NCBI GenBank assembly: GCA_024235255.1
Contig: JACKMT010000004.1
Coordinates: 434,001-498,000, forward strand
Origin: Chromatiaceae bacterium
GTDB lineage: Bacteria > Pseudomonadota > Gammaproteobacteria > Chromatiales > Chromatiaceae
DNA length: 64,000 bases
Reading direction: 5' to 3'
Shown: positions 52,274 to 61,787 of the stretch, piece by piece
Layout of the letters: each line of letters opens with the position of its first letter
Numbering within the stretch: the first letter of the stretch is position 1
Program-made: the position numbers and the translations under genes
Notes under the pieces: generated by a model
Databases searched by the model: none
The model's input: the letters and a program-made list of their open reading frames with translations, nothing else
Told to the model about the DNA's origin: nothing

Positions 52274-53656
52274 ATGTCAAAGATAAAACGAAATCTCAGC
52301 GATATCGCCCGCGAAATGATGAGCGGTGTTGTGCAGATTCATGTGGAAGGTAATTTAGAAGAAGATATTCAGTCGGTGATGAATCCGGCGATCAGAATAC
52401 CCGGGATCTGGTCTGGGTCCGGATTTTTTGTCAAATACGGCAAGCTTGAAGGTTATATCGTCACCAACGCGCACGTGGCACGAAATGCGGTGAAACTTGA
52501 GATCAGCTCGATGCTCACCAGTGAAGAGCGGTTTGAAGCGGAAGTTGTCGGACTGGTAAAAAAACTGGAACCTGATGTGGCACTGCTCAAACTTACCGAC
52601 ACTGAACTGCAGCGCTTTAAGCGGATGGCACTCAGGGATATTGAGTATCTGGAACTCTGGGAAGGTACATCTCTGCCGCGCGGTGAAGAGATAAAAGCCA
52701 TTGGTTATCCGATGGGAATGGTCGAACCGAACATCACCGGCGGTGAAATAACCAACTTTGTCTCCGGTTCGGAGTACACAACCGAAAGATTTGTAACCAA
52801 CGCGGCAATCAACCCCGGCAATTCGGGCGGACCAAGCGTCAACCGGGATGGCAAGGTGGTCGGATTGAATACGGCTGTCATTATCGACGCGGAAAATATC
52901 GGTTTTATAACGCCGGCAGGTTTTGTGAAAATTATTATTGAGAACCTGCTGCAGCAAAACGAACCGCACTTTGCCGGCATAGGAGGGAAGCTGCAGAAAA
53001 ACGCCGACAATTTCAATACGCTGTTACAGCAATCCGAGCCAAAAGGCGTGATTGTTGCGAGCGTAGAGCGGGGCGGATTTCTCGAAGCGGCGAATGTCAG
53101 GAAACGTGATGTCATACTCTCCGTGAACAAGGCGAAATTCGACCGGCATGGCATCGTCATCGGAAAAGAGGGCCATTTCAGGCATAAAAATATTTACGAT
53201 GTAGTGAAATTGATTCCGATTGGCGAGGAGGTGGAGCTGGCCTATCTCCGGGATGGAAAAAAACATACCGCCAGGGCCAAGGCGATGCGCAACCCGGATA
53301 AGGGGGTTGTCTCCAGGCCGATTATCGATGAGCGGGAGTACCTTGAAGCCTTTGGCATGATTATTCAGGAGTTGAGCTTCGATATCATTGAGGCGATGCA
53401 TCAAATAGACGCCAATATCCAGCTTGAAATGCTAAAAACCATCGATAACGAGCAGCCGTCTCTGGTGGTGACGCATATTCGTCAGGGCAGCCAGGCGGAC
53501 AAAATGGGGTGGTCCGCAGGCGAGCTGATCGCCACTGCGAACGAAATAGAGATTCATACGTTGAATGGACTTAAAGAGGTTATGAATCAGTCTACCTGCA
53601 GCGCGCTGCTGCTGGAATGCAACAACGGCAGGATTGGCTATTTTCAGGTTGAGTAG
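52274..53656 (+). CDS. HtrA/DegP-like serine protease lacking a signal peptide
   Basis: The trypsin-like domain has its triad at His67 (TNAHVA), Asp101 (PDVALLKL) and Ser184 (NPGNSGGP). PDZ-like domains cover about residues 240-340 and 385-455. The N-terminus is charged and has no signal sequence or membrane anchor, which is unusual for HtrA proteins, so it probably works in the cytoplasm. No ATG gives a longer leader. It is divergent from the metacaspase gene. AT-richer codons than the nif genes hint at a different origin. Confidence 0.88.
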   Translation: MSKIKRNLSDIAREMMSGVVQIHVEGNLEEDIQSVMNPAIRIPGIWSGSGFFVKYGKLEGYIVTNAHVARNAVKLEISSMLTSEERFEAEVVGLVKKLEPDVALLKLTDTELQRFKRMALRDIEYLELWEGTSLPRGEEIKAIGYPMGMVEPNITGGEITNFVSGSEYTTERFVTNAAINPGNSGGPSVNRDGKVVGLNTAVIIDAENIGFITPAGFVKIIIENLLQQNEPHFAGIGGKLQKNADNFNTLLQQSEPKGVIVASVERGGFLEAANVRKRDVILSVNKAKFDRHGIVIGKEGHFRHKNIYDVVKLIPIGEEVELAYLRDGKKHTARAKAMRNPDKGVVSRPIIDEREYLEAFGMIIQELSFDIIEAMHQIDANIQLEMLKTIDNEQPSLVVTHIRQGSQADKMGWSAGELIATANEIEIHTLNGLKEVMNQSTCSALLLECNNGRIGYFQVE

Positions 53657-53726
53657 ACGCGTTGGGCGATTCGCGACGGTTGTCGGGGGGTGTTGCTGGG
53701 GCTTTGCGTCCAGTTTACCCCAAAGT

Positions 53727-54128
53727 CTAGAAGACGCCTTTGCTGTTCAGGAATAACGCCAGCTGCTTGTCGCGGCTTTCGATATGTCTTAACGCCCAAG
53801 CCTCCAGGTCGAGCTCGATGGCGAAGGGGATCAGGACATCACCGTCACGGAATCTTTGCAGCAGCTGGCCGACGTCCTGCAGCAGGTGCTCGTGCTCTTG
53901 TTTGTGAGTTTCGTACTCGGGGTAGGCGTACCTGGTCATCAGGGCCTCCTCGGTGGCAAAATGCAGTTGGGTGAAGGCTACCAACTCCTCAAGTGCCCGG
54001 CTCACATTGTCTGCTCCCTGAGAGGACGCCATGGCTTGGTGGAGGTTGGTCACGAGCGTAAACAGCCGTTGGTGTTGACTGTCCATCTCCGCGACATTGA
54101 GGATGGTCGTTTCGTTCCAGGAGATCAA
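53727..54128 (-). CDS. Bacteriohemerythrin
   Basis: The 133-residue protein is a single-domain hemerythrin, which binds O2 at a diiron site. Iron ligands are visible in DSQHQRLF, HFATEEALM, HKQEHEHLL and LRHIESRDK, although the final ligand pattern differs slightly from the canonical HI..D. It may store or sense oxygen or feed it to enzymes. It stands near a second, tandem hemerythrin gene with the same orientation. Confidence 0.93.
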   Translation of the reverse strand: MISWNETTILNVAEMDSQHQRLFTLVTNLHQAMASSQGADNVSRALEELVAFTQLHFATEEALMTRYAYPEYETHKQEHEHLLQDVGQLLQRFRDGDVLIPFAIELDLEAWALRHIESRDKQLALFLNSKGVF

Positions 54129-54498
54129 TGTTGTGTCACCAAGGTCATTCCACTTGCTGTTGGGGTTGCCGATTGCTCATTGCACAGACCGTCGCCGGGC
54201 AGCTGCCCCAGCCCTTCGTTATTCGCAAATGCCATGAGCATTATCTAATGGAATGATACTGCGCATACGGTATCCGGGGCAACGAATAACCGGCAAAAAA
54301 ACTGTGGTCAAGTGGTAAATTGCAGCTCTACAAGCCATCCTGAAAGGGGCAAGGCAATCAGGGCAGTGGCCATGAGGGACGTGACATCGGTCTTGCGTTA
54401 TGCCGGTTAAAGTTCCGAGGCGCATCTCTGCTCGCCGGCATATCAGCTCTCCTCCAACAGAGGAGGGGCACGCTGCCACTGTTGCTGCAACCGATCGC
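54129..54498. other. Intergenic stretch without a recognised gene
   Basis: The stretch lies between two hemerythrin genes on the minus strand. A 103-codon frame starts inside the next gene but has no family features or good ribosome site, so it is not called. No clear promoter or terminator was seen. Confidence 0.5.
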
Positions 54499-55359
54499 TT
54501 AGTCGTTCTGCAGAAAAGAGGGTATGTCAAAGGTCTGTATGTGATTGATCAACCAGTACTTCAGGTAATCACCGATATTTACCAGTTGAAACTTTCCCGA
54601 CCTGACCTCGTCGATAACTCTGCTCAGATCGATCAGCAGAAACTCATGGTTCGCCCTGTGTCCCGGACGCAGTTTGTTGTCGAGGGAATGTTCTTCCTCG
54701 GAAAAATGGAACTTTGAGTACTCGTATAGGTGTCGCAACTCCCGGTATGCATAATGCCTGTCTGAGGAGATACGAAACTGCAAGTGCAGCCGGTTGATAT
54801 GATTGACCAGTGCCCGGTGGTGCTTATCCGTTTCAGGATCTCCGGTTGCAAGCTCCGCTGACCAGGGTATCAGCAACTCTTCAGCCGGATATTCATTTTC
54901 AAACAGCGGCCAGTAGTTTTGATCCTCGAACATCTCATGCGAGAAGATTTTTGTGCGAAGACTGCCGAGAAAACGGATTGAATCCTCAAGCCCCTGCATG
55001 TAATAGCTATCCATGCGAAGCTGCAGGGATAACTCCCGGTGTTTCATCGAGTGTATGTCGAGGTCGGAAAAACCGGCTGCCTTGAGGATCACCTCTTCGT
55101 GCGAGAAGTGGTTCTCGAGATCGACGATAAAACATCGGACATCGCTCTCAAATGCGCGCTGATCCCAACTGTCGCGCACCGATGAGGCAATGAAATCGAT
55201 GTTATCCAGTAAGTCTTTATGATTGTCATCGATAAAAGAGTTACCACTTCTCAGATCCTTCGAAGACATGTCAGGCTCTCGATTATAGTTTGCCAATTGT
55301 ATTGTGCGGGATGTGTCGAAAATAACAGTTTTACCGATGTTGTCAATGATGTTCAACAT
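54499..55359 (-). CDS. Tandem hemerythrin-domain protein
   Basis: The 286-residue protein contains two hemerythrin-like domains. The first (about residues 38-155) has DDNHKDLL and HFSHEEVILKAAG; the second (about 170-285) has DKHHRALVNH, HFSEEEHSL and RANHEFLL, with HIQTFD at the end. There is no signal peptide. Two linked diiron sites suggest an oxygen or NO sensor or store. A later start is possible (MSSKDLRSG, residue 31). Confidence 0.88.
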   Translation of the reverse strand: MLNIIDNIGKTVIFDTSRTIQLANYNREPDMSSKDLRSGNSFIDDNHKDLLDNIDFIASSVRDSWDQRAFESDVRCFIVDLENHFSHEEVILKAAGFSDLDIHSMKHRELSLQLRMDSYYMQGLEDSIRFLGSLRTKIFSHEMFEDQNYWPLFENEYPAEELLIPWSAELATGDPETDKHHRALVNHINRLHLQFRISSDRHYAYRELRHLYEYSKFHFSEEEHSLDNKLRPGHRANHEFLLIDLSRVIDEVRSGKFQLVNIGDYLKYWLINHIQTFDIPSFLQND

Positions 55360-55410
55360 GAACCGATTCCACCTTAAAAGTGCAGGCGGAGGGGGGGACT
55401 CCCGCTCGGT

Positions 55411-56610
55411 TTACTCCGCCCGCAACGCCTCCACCGGGTCCATCCGAGCGGCTCTGTAGGCAGGAAATACACCGGCAACCAGGCCAATGAGAATCGCGAT
55501 TGCCTCCGCCAGCACCACATACATGACGGGGATGTGCACCGGCAGCGCAGGCAGTACGGCGTGCAGCAGGGTTGCAATTCCTACACCCAGCACCAGCCCG
55601 GAAAGGCCGCCGACTGCGGCAAGTACCATTGCTTCGCCCAGAAAGAGGCTTAATACCTGCCCCTGCCTTGCGCCCAGCGCACGCAGCAGACCGATTTCGT
55701 TGGTCCGCTCATTGATGGCAATGGTCATTATGGTCACTATGCCGATGGCGCCGACCAGCAGGGAGATGCCGCCGATCGCCGCGACCGCGAAGGTTAATAC
55801 ATTGAGCACCGAACCCAGCACATCCAGCATCTGCTGCTGCGTGGTAATAGTGACATCGTCCCTGCCGTGGCGGACAGACAAGGTATCTTTGATCCCTTGC
55901 ACAACCTTTTCCACCGGCGTCTCTTCGTCATACATGACATCGATCTCAAACAAAGTGTCATTGTTGAACAGTGTGAGTGCGCGGGCGGCCGGTATATATA
56001 CGGTATCGTCCAGATCAAAGCCGAGCAGTGTGCCCTTGGACTCCATCACGCCAATGACCCGGTAGCGGCTGCCACCGATCGTAACACGCTGCCCGAGCGG
56101 GCTGCGACCAACGAACAGTTCATGGCGGAGCTTACTGCCGAGCACCGCGAAAGCGCGCGGCGCGGTAGGATCGTCGTCGGGCAGAAAACGACCTGACTTG
56201 ACCTGCATGTTGAACGCTTCGGGCATGTCGGGACCCGCGCCGTATACCGTTGTGCGGCGTCTGCGGTTGCCTGCCTCGACTTCGGCGTTACCCTGCACGA
56301 GCGGCACCACGGCACGGGCAAAGCGCAACCGTTTCAGCGCTTGCGCATCTTCGATGGTCAGCGGCCGCTCGGTGCCGAACATTCCCATGCTGGTACCCGC
56401 GGTGGTTGTCTTGCCGGGATTGATGCCGACCAGTGTGGTACCAAACTGGGTAAATTCCGCCAGCACAAACTTGTGGATACCTTCGCCGATGGAGGTCAGC
56501 AGTACAACGGCGGCAATGCCTACCGAAATTCCCAGCGCCGTAAGGAAACTGCGCATGCGGTGGGAGACCAGTGAACCGCCGGTCAGGTTGAGGAAGTCAC
56601 GCGTGCGCAT
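55411..56610 (-). CDS. MacB-like ABC exporter permease (second)
   Basis: The protein has an N-terminal membrane span, a periplasmic MacB-PCD domain and three C-terminal spans with the FtsX domain (about residues 280-399), as in MacB/LolC-type exporters. It pairs with the permease at 56617 and the ATPase at 57818. The two permeases are related but clearly different, so they probably form a heterodimer. The substrate is unknown; peptides, toxins or lipoproteins are typical. Confidence 0.9.
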   Translation of the reverse strand: MRTRDFLNLTGGSLVSHRMRSFLTALGISVGIAAVVLLTSIGEGIHKFVLAEFTQFGTTLVGINPGKTTTAGTSMGMFGTERPLTIEDAQALKRLRFARAVVPLVQGNAEVEAGNRRRRTTVYGAGPDMPEAFNMQVKSGRFLPDDDPTAPRAFAVLGSKLRHELFVGRSPLGQRVTIGGSRYRVIGVMESKGTLLGFDLDDTVYIPAARALTLFNNDTLFEIDVMYDEETPVEKVVQGIKDTLSVRHGRDDVTITTQQQMLDVLGSVLNVLTFAVAAIGGISLLVGAIGIVTIMTIAINERTNEIGLLRALGARQGQVLSLFLGEAMVLAAVGGLSGLVLGVGIATLLHAVLPALPVHIPVMYVVLAEAIAILIGLVAGVFPAYRAARMDPVEALRAE

Positions 56611-56616
56611 GCCGGC

Positions 56617-57831
56617 CTAACGTCCCGACAGCGCCAGCACCGGATCCAGCCGCGCGGCGCGCCTGGCCGGCAGCAGGCTGAACAGAAGCCCGGTAATCAA
56701 CGCCACCGCCAGCGCCGTCGCGGCAGCCCAGCCCGGCGCGTAAGCCGGCAGCACCGGAAAGGCGACCCGGACAAAATAACTGCCCAGCTGTCCCAGTCCC
56801 ATGCCTGCCGCCGCTCCGATGGCGGACAACATCACCGCTTCGGTCAGAATCAATGACAGGATCTGCCGTGGTGCCGCGCCCAACGCCTTCAACAGGCCAA
56901 TCTCGGCGGTACGCTGCGACACCGCAACCAGCATCACATTCATGATTAATATTCCGGCAACCGCCAGGCTGACTGCAGCAATTCCCCCCACGGTGTAGGT
57001 CAAGGCGCCGAGAATGCGGTCGAAGGTCTGCAGCACCGCATCCTGGGTAATCACGGTGACATCCTGTTCGCCCTGATGGCGCTGTTGCAGCGTATCAATG
57101 ATAAACTCCCTGGCCGTTTCGATGGCTTCGCGATTTTTGGTTTCCACCAGGATGCGGAACAGCGAGGCGGTATTGAAGAGCTGCTGCGCCGAAGCCACCG
57201 GAATAATGACGGTCTCCTCCACATCGACGCCGATGGAACGGCCCTCCGATCCCATGATGCCGATCACGCGAAAACGCCGGTCGCCAATCCGGACCCACTC
57301 GCCCAGTGCGCGTTTCGGGCCGAACAGTTCGTCGCGGATTTTGCTGCCGATAACCGCCACGGGAGTTGCGCGGTCAAGGTCCGTTTCCGGCAGAAAACGG
57401 CCCTGGTCGACCGCCCAGTGGCGGATATCCAGCAGATCGTGATTGGAGCCCAGTATGACCACTTCCCGTGAGCGGTTCTGCCAGCTGATGTCCGCCGCGC
57501 CGACATTGATGGGCGCAATGCGCCGCACACTGCGACTGCGCAGCAGGGCCTGCGCATCAGCCAGCGACAGATCGCGCGGCGTCTCCCCCATCATCGTGGA
57601 CGGGTTGATCCCTGCCGTCTCCGAGCGGCCGGGAAACACGATCACCAAATTGGTGCCCAGGGAGGCAAACTCACCGGTAACGTAACGCCTTGCACCTTCG
57701 CCCAGCGAAGTGAGCAGTACCACCGCTGCTACGCCGATCGCCATTGCGGTCAGCATCAATAGCGTACGTGAGGGAAAACCGCGCAGTGCGCGCCAGGAGA
57801 AGTGCAGTAGATCGGAACTACGCAGCGCCAT
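56617..57831 (-). CDS. MacB-like ABC exporter permease (first)
   Basis: This second FtsX-type permease has the same layout: one N-terminal span, a large periplasmic domain and three C-terminal spans (SLILTEAVMLSAIGAAAG is in the first). It lies between the ATPase and the other permease; the ATG is inside the ATPase gene end (14-base overlap). It forms the membrane part of a four-gene exporter with the adaptor at 58495. Confidence 0.9.
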   Translation of the reverse strand: MALRSSDLLHFSWRALRGFPSRTLLMLTAMAIGVAAVVLLTSLGEGARRYVTGEFASLGTNLVIVFPGRSETAGINPSTMMGETPRDLSLADAQALLRSRSVRRIAPINVGAADISWQNRSREVVILGSNHDLLDIRHWAVDQGRFLPETDLDRATPVAVIGSKIRDELFGPKRALGEWVRIGDRRFRVIGIMGSEGRSIGVDVEETVIIPVASAQQLFNTASLFRILVETKNREAIETAREFIIDTLQQRHQGEQDVTVITQDAVLQTFDRILGALTYTVGGIAAVSLAVAGILIMNVMLVAVSQRTAEIGLLKALGAAPRQILSLILTEAVMLSAIGAAAGMGLGQLGSYFVRVAFPVLPAYAPGWAAATALAVALITGLLFSLLPARRAARLDPVLALSGR

Positions 57832-58498
57832 GCTGTGCTTCCGTGATCCTGCCGTCCACCATGCGCAGCCGGCGCCGCGCGCGCTGACCCATCTCCAGGT
57901 CGTGCGTGACCATGATCAGCGTGATCCCGCGTTTATTGAGCGCTTCAAGAATACGAATCACGGCCTCGCCGGAGTGATGGTCAAGGTTGCCGGTCGGCTC
58001 GTCGGCAAGCAGAACCTTAGGTTGCGTCACTATCGCGCGGGCAATCGCCACGCGTTGCCGCTGGCCGCCGGACAACTGGTCCGGTTTGTGCTGCGCGCGA
58101 TCCGTCATATGCAGCTCTGCCAGCGCACCGGCTACGATCGGCTGGCGCTGCTCCGGCGGCAGTCCGGCAAGTATCAGCGGCAGCGCCACATTTTCTGCCG
58201 CGGTCAGGCGCGGTATCAGGTGGAACATCTGAAATACGAATCCTATCTCCCGGTTGCGTACCGCTGCCAGTTCGCTATCGCTTAACGATGTCACGTCCTG
58301 TCCGTTCAACCGGTAGCTGCCATGGCTCGGCCGGTCCAGCAGTCCGATCAGATTCAGCAGCGTTGATTTACCGGAGCCGGAAGGTCCCATGATCGAGACA
58401 TATTCGCCATCTGCGATGTTGAGATCGACATCATCCAGTGCGCGAACCATCTGATCACCCACCTGAAAGTTGCGGTGGATACCGATGAGCTCAATCAT
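57818..58498 (-). CDS. ABC exporter ATPase (LolD/MacB type)
   Basis: The 226-residue protein is a stand-alone nucleotide-binding subunit with Walker A GPSGSGKST, signature LSGGQRQRVAIARAI and Walker B VLLADEPTGNLD, as in LolD and MacB-type exporters. It powers the two adjacent FtsX-type permeases. It overlaps the adaptor stop by 4 bases and the following permease start by 14. Confidence 0.93.
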   Translation of the reverse strand: MIELIGIHRNFQVGDQMVRALDDVDLNIADGEYVSIMGPSGSGKSTLLNLIGLLDRPSHGSYRLNGQDVTSLSDSELAAVRNREIGFVFQMFHLIPRLTAAENVALPLILAGLPPEQRQPIVAGALAELHMTDRAQHKPDQLSGGQRQRVAIARAIVTQPKVLLADEPTGNLDHHSGEAVIRILEALNKRGITLIMVTHDLEMGQRARRRLRMVDGRITEAQHGAA

Positions 58499-59652
58499 TT
58501 CTCCGACTCTGCTTCACGTACCGCAGCGGCGCCGTCCGCAACGCCGTCGCGGTCCACCGACACGACCACTTCATCACCTTCAGCGAGCCCTTCGGTTATC
58601 TCGGTCCATGCCCAATTACTCAAACCGGTCTTGATCTCGCGTCGCTGCAGGGTGCCGTCGGCACCAAGCAGCAATACACTGTTGCCTTCCAGAATCGCCT
58701 CTGTCGGTGCGCGTAAGGTTTTCCGCTGCTCTTTGATGATCACTTCGATGTCGGCGCTATATCCGGGCAGCATGTCTTGACAGGCTTCCGGACAGAGAAA
58801 TTCGACCTCCACATCCACGGTGCGCGCCTGCTTTTCCAGCTCCAGAACATACGGCGCAATGCGGCGCAGTTTGCCGTCAAAGCGTTTTTTTGCCATCGCA
58901 TCCAGCGAAATATTCACCGGCATGCCGACGCGGATCTGCGGCGCATCGACTTCGTCGATCGGTGCGGAGACATAGAGGCAGCTGTTGTCCACCAGATCGA
59001 CCGCCGGCGGCGTCGGTATACCCACCGGCGAGGGTGTTACGAACTCGCCGATCTCGCCATTCAACTCTGCCACAACACCGGCAAAAGGGGCTGTCAGGCG
59101 CGTTCTTTCCAGTTCGGCCTGCACCAAACGAATCTTCGCCGCACTCACTTTTCTGGTCGCACGCGCCGCTGCGCAGGCTGCCTGCTGCGCCCGAGCTTCA
59201 CCGTCGGCCTTGTCGACAGCCTCATCGGAGGCGAGGTTGCTTCGCTTCAACTGATTCAGGCGATAGGAGTCACGCAGTGCCACGTCGGCGCGGATGCAGG
59301 CCTGGTTCGCGTTTGCCTCTGCTGCATCTGCCTCGCTGGTTGCCAGCTCCAGTTGCGCCAGCTGGTCGTGGTTCCATAACTCCATCAATAGCTGGCCCGG
59401 TTTGACTTGGTCACCCTCTTTTACCGGCATACTGGCAATCTGCCCGCCGATAGGCGGTGAGATACCGGCGCGCCGGCATGCCTTGATAGTGCCTGCCCGC
59501 GTGTTGGAAACCGTATTCTGTACGGTACCGTAATTTATCTCTTTGACAGCCACTTCGACAGGTTTGGTTTTACCCAACCAGGTATAGAGTGCAGCACCGA
59601 CAGCGAGCAGAGCCAGCAGAGCAACAAGCAGTTTGAAATGTCTGTTCAGCAT
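58495..59652 (-). CDS. Periplasmic adaptor (HlyD/MacA-like)
   Basis: A single N-terminal membrane anchor (LLVALLALLAVGAALYTWLG) precedes a barrel-sandwich/lipoyl domain (PIGGQIASMPVKEGDQVKPGQLL) with a helical hairpin (about residues 90-170) and beta-barrel domains. It matches membrane-fusion proteins that link an inner-membrane exporter to an outer-membrane channel. It is the first gene of the exporter operon. No outer-membrane TolC gene is present here, so a shared one is probably used. Confidence 0.92.
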   Translation of the reverse strand: MLNRHFKLLVALLALLAVGAALYTWLGKTKPVEVAVKEINYGTVQNTVSNTRAGTIKACRRAGISPPIGGQIASMPVKEGDQVKPGQLLMELWNHDQLAQLELATSEADAAEANANQACIRADVALRDSYRLNQLKRSNLASDEAVDKADGEARAQQAACAAARATRKVSAAKIRLVQAELERTRLTAPFAGVVAELNGEIGEFVTPSPVGIPTPPAVDLVDNSCLYVSAPIDEVDAPQIRVGMPVNISLDAMAKKRFDGKLRRIAPYVLELEKQARTVDVEVEFLCPEACQDMLPGYSADIEVIIKEQRKTLRAPTEAILEGNSVLLLGADGTLQRREIKTGLSNWAWTEITEGLAEGDEVVVSVDRDGVADGAAAVREAESEK

Positions 59653-59943
59653 GGCTGTTCCATCCCTACAACGATAGTTCCGATTCCACGGGCCAGCGTA
59701 TCTTTGCGCTTATAAATACTCATAGGTATCGCTTTTTCAGCATGATAGCATCCATTTCAGAGGTAACGATTTTTTTAGCGCGTCCGCCCACAGGCAGCGC
59801 ACATAACTGTCAGGTTTAAGCCGCATAGGGCAGGCCGGAGATGTATCGGTTTTCTCCCCAACAGCGAGAGTTTGATTTTTCGTTCAGTTGTTGATTGCGG
59901 TCCAGCGTGCTTCTTTATGTCACTGTTCCGGAGACATTAACCG

Positions 59944-60864
59944 ATGAGTGCTTTTGCTACTGCCCTTGCGCCAATCATGGTGATTATATGTGTTGGCTAC
60001 GGTTTGAAACGCGCACGATTTCTGGCGGATGAGATATGGCTCGGGATTGAAAAACTGACCTACTTTATTCTGTTTCCGGCGCTGCTTATCCGCACGCTGG
60101 GAAATCAATCTCTGTCGGGTACACCATGGCTTCCCATGCTGCTGGTGGTAGCCGGGACTTTGATGGCATCTGCCACGCTGCTTATTCTATTTAAGAGATT
60201 TCAGTCAGCTGTTGGCAATGCTGCCTTCACATCGATATTTCAGGGCGGTGTGCGTTTCAACACCTACATCGCGCTGGCTGTGGCCCAGGGTTTGTATGGT
60301 TCTGCAGGATTGGCAATGGGCTCCATTGCGGCTGGATTCATGATCGTCTTAATCAATCTGCTGTGTATATCGGTGTTTATAATTTGGGGAAAGGCTGAAT
60401 TCAAAGGGGTAAAGCCATTTATCCGCGAGTTGATCAGCAACCCCTTGATCATTGCCTGTGCCATAGGCTGGCTGCTTAGCCTGAGCGGCTTGGGATTGCC
60501 GGGAATAACTGAGGATATATTGGAGGTTATTGGCCGGGCCGCATTGCCGTTCGGACTCTTGGCGGTGGGTGCTGCGTTGCAACCGGACGCGATTCGCGGG
60601 CATGCCAAGGCTATTGCGCTCTCTTCTATCGTGCAGTTTGGATTAAAACCGCTGACCGCTGCACTGCTTATTTTCAGTACCGGAATTACCGGTGTTGCCG
60701 CCGGAGTGCTGGTGGTTGCGTTTATCTCCCCAACCGCTCCTTCGGCCTATATTCTTGCGCGACAATTGGGCGGCGACACAGCGGCCATGGCTTCGATTAT
60801 CACATTTCAGACGTTATTGGCTTTCCTGACTATGCCGCTGATTGCGCAGGTACTGCTCGACTAG
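59944..60864 (+). CDS. AEC-family membrane transporter
   Basis: The 306-residue protein has ten hydrophobic segments in the auxin-efflux-carrier (AEC) pattern, with a conserved N-terminal FATALAPIMVIICVGYGL and a proline-bearing break near FISPTAPSAYI in the second half. Bacterial relatives carry malate, malonate or other organic acids. The substrate here is not known. It stands alone, divergent from the adaptor gene, with no strong promoter visible in the 291-base gap. Confidence 0.88.
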   Translation: MSAFATALAPIMVIICVGYGLKRARFLADEIWLGIEKLTYFILFPALLIRTLGNQSLSGTPWLPMLLVVAGTLMASATLLILFKRFQSAVGNAAFTSIFQGGVRFNTYIALAVAQGLYGSAGLAMGSIAAGFMIVLINLLCISVFIIWGKAEFKGVKPFIRELISNPLIIACAIGWLLSLSGLGLPGITEDILEVIGRAALPFGLLAVGAALQPDAIRGHAKAIALSSIVQFGLKPLTAALLIFSTGITGVAAGVLVVAFISPTAPSAYILARQLGGDTAAMASIITFQTLLAFLTMPLIAQVLLD

Positions 60865-61016
60865 ACTGGAGGTGTGGTTGCCCCGCTTTGCGCCTAAGAC
60901 AAGCATTGCGCTGCACGGTGCGCACGGGATTGTGCGATAGGTTGGATTGAAATGAGGGGCGATTGGCCCCGATTGGCAGCATCGGAACGTTATCAGGGCG
61001 ACAACAAGCGGGAATG

Positions 61017-61787
61017 TCAGCCCTTGATCAGTGCATTCTGTTCGATCTGTACCATATTGATAAACCGCTGCAGATTGAATTCGTCGTTTGGATTGAGATT
61101 GATGAATCTGCCGCCGACACGATTAAATTCCTGGCCGTCTCTCGAGCTGCTACTGGCCGAGTAGCGGAGCTCAAAGTTTACGTTCAAGCTCGGATTGGCC
61201 GGTAAAGTCAATTTGCAGTTTTCGAACAGCTTGCCTTGGGCGGTATGCAACCTGAATAGGTTGTCTTGCAGCGACAAACCTTTTATGCCGATGTCGATGA
61301 GCTTAAGGTTTAACACCTGATCGTTTTCCAACGTCAGCCCAAGATAAGCGGGGTGCGAAGTCAGCGGTTTTATCCGAAAGTAGCCGCGCCGTTGTAGATG
61401 CAGTACGGAATCGGGCAGCGGAACGGCAAAGGCCGGTTCGCCTTTGTATTTTACCTGTTTTAGATTGCTGCAGTTGAAACGTGTTTCAACCATCTCATGT
61501 CGGGTAGTGCAAATGACACGGTCTGCCGCCAACAGCTTTTTGTTTAAGGCTTCAGCGGGGCCGTAATCCAGCACCATGAGATTCTTGTTGGGCAGGACAT
61601 CGAGCACGGCCGTGATCATCGTATGCGTGCTGTCGGGAATTTTTGCCGTAACCGGATCAGGTTTTTTTGTCAAAGCCTTCAGCAGAGGAATAATCTCCCG
61701 TCTGGTACGCAAGACGTACTTTTCCGTATCTTCTACGCTTGCCTTGCCAATGCTTTCAGCTGTTGTTGGATCCGGATTTGTTGTCAT
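61017..61787 (-). CDS. YcgR-like c-di-GMP receptor (PilZ)
   Basis: The 256-residue protein has an N-terminal YcgR-like domain (about residues 25-125) and a C-terminal PilZ domain. The PilZ signature is clear: QRRGYFRIKP gives the RxxxR motif and IDIGIKGLSL the D/NxSxxG-like part with Gly in place of Ser. Such proteins bind c-di-GMP and slow the flagellar motor or control surface traits. No flagellar gene is nearby. Confidence 0.9.
   Translation of the reverse strand: MTTNPDPTTAESIGKASVEDTEKYVLRTRREIIPLLKALTKKPDPVTAKIPDSTHTMITAVLDVLPNKNLMVLDYGPAEALNKKLLAADRVICTTRHEMVETRFNCSNLKQVKYKGEPAFAVPLPDSVLHLQRRGYFRIKPLTSHPAYLGLTLENDQVLNLKLIDIGIKGLSLQDNLFRLHTAQGKLFENCKLTLPANPSLNVNFELRYSASSSSRDGQEFNRVGGRFINLNPNDEFNLQRFINMVQIEQNALIKG

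Noticed and set aside
54219..54530. 103-codon minus-strand frame between the hemerythrin genes
   Set aside because: It has no ribosome site and no family features, and it overlaps the end of the tandem hemerythrin gene.
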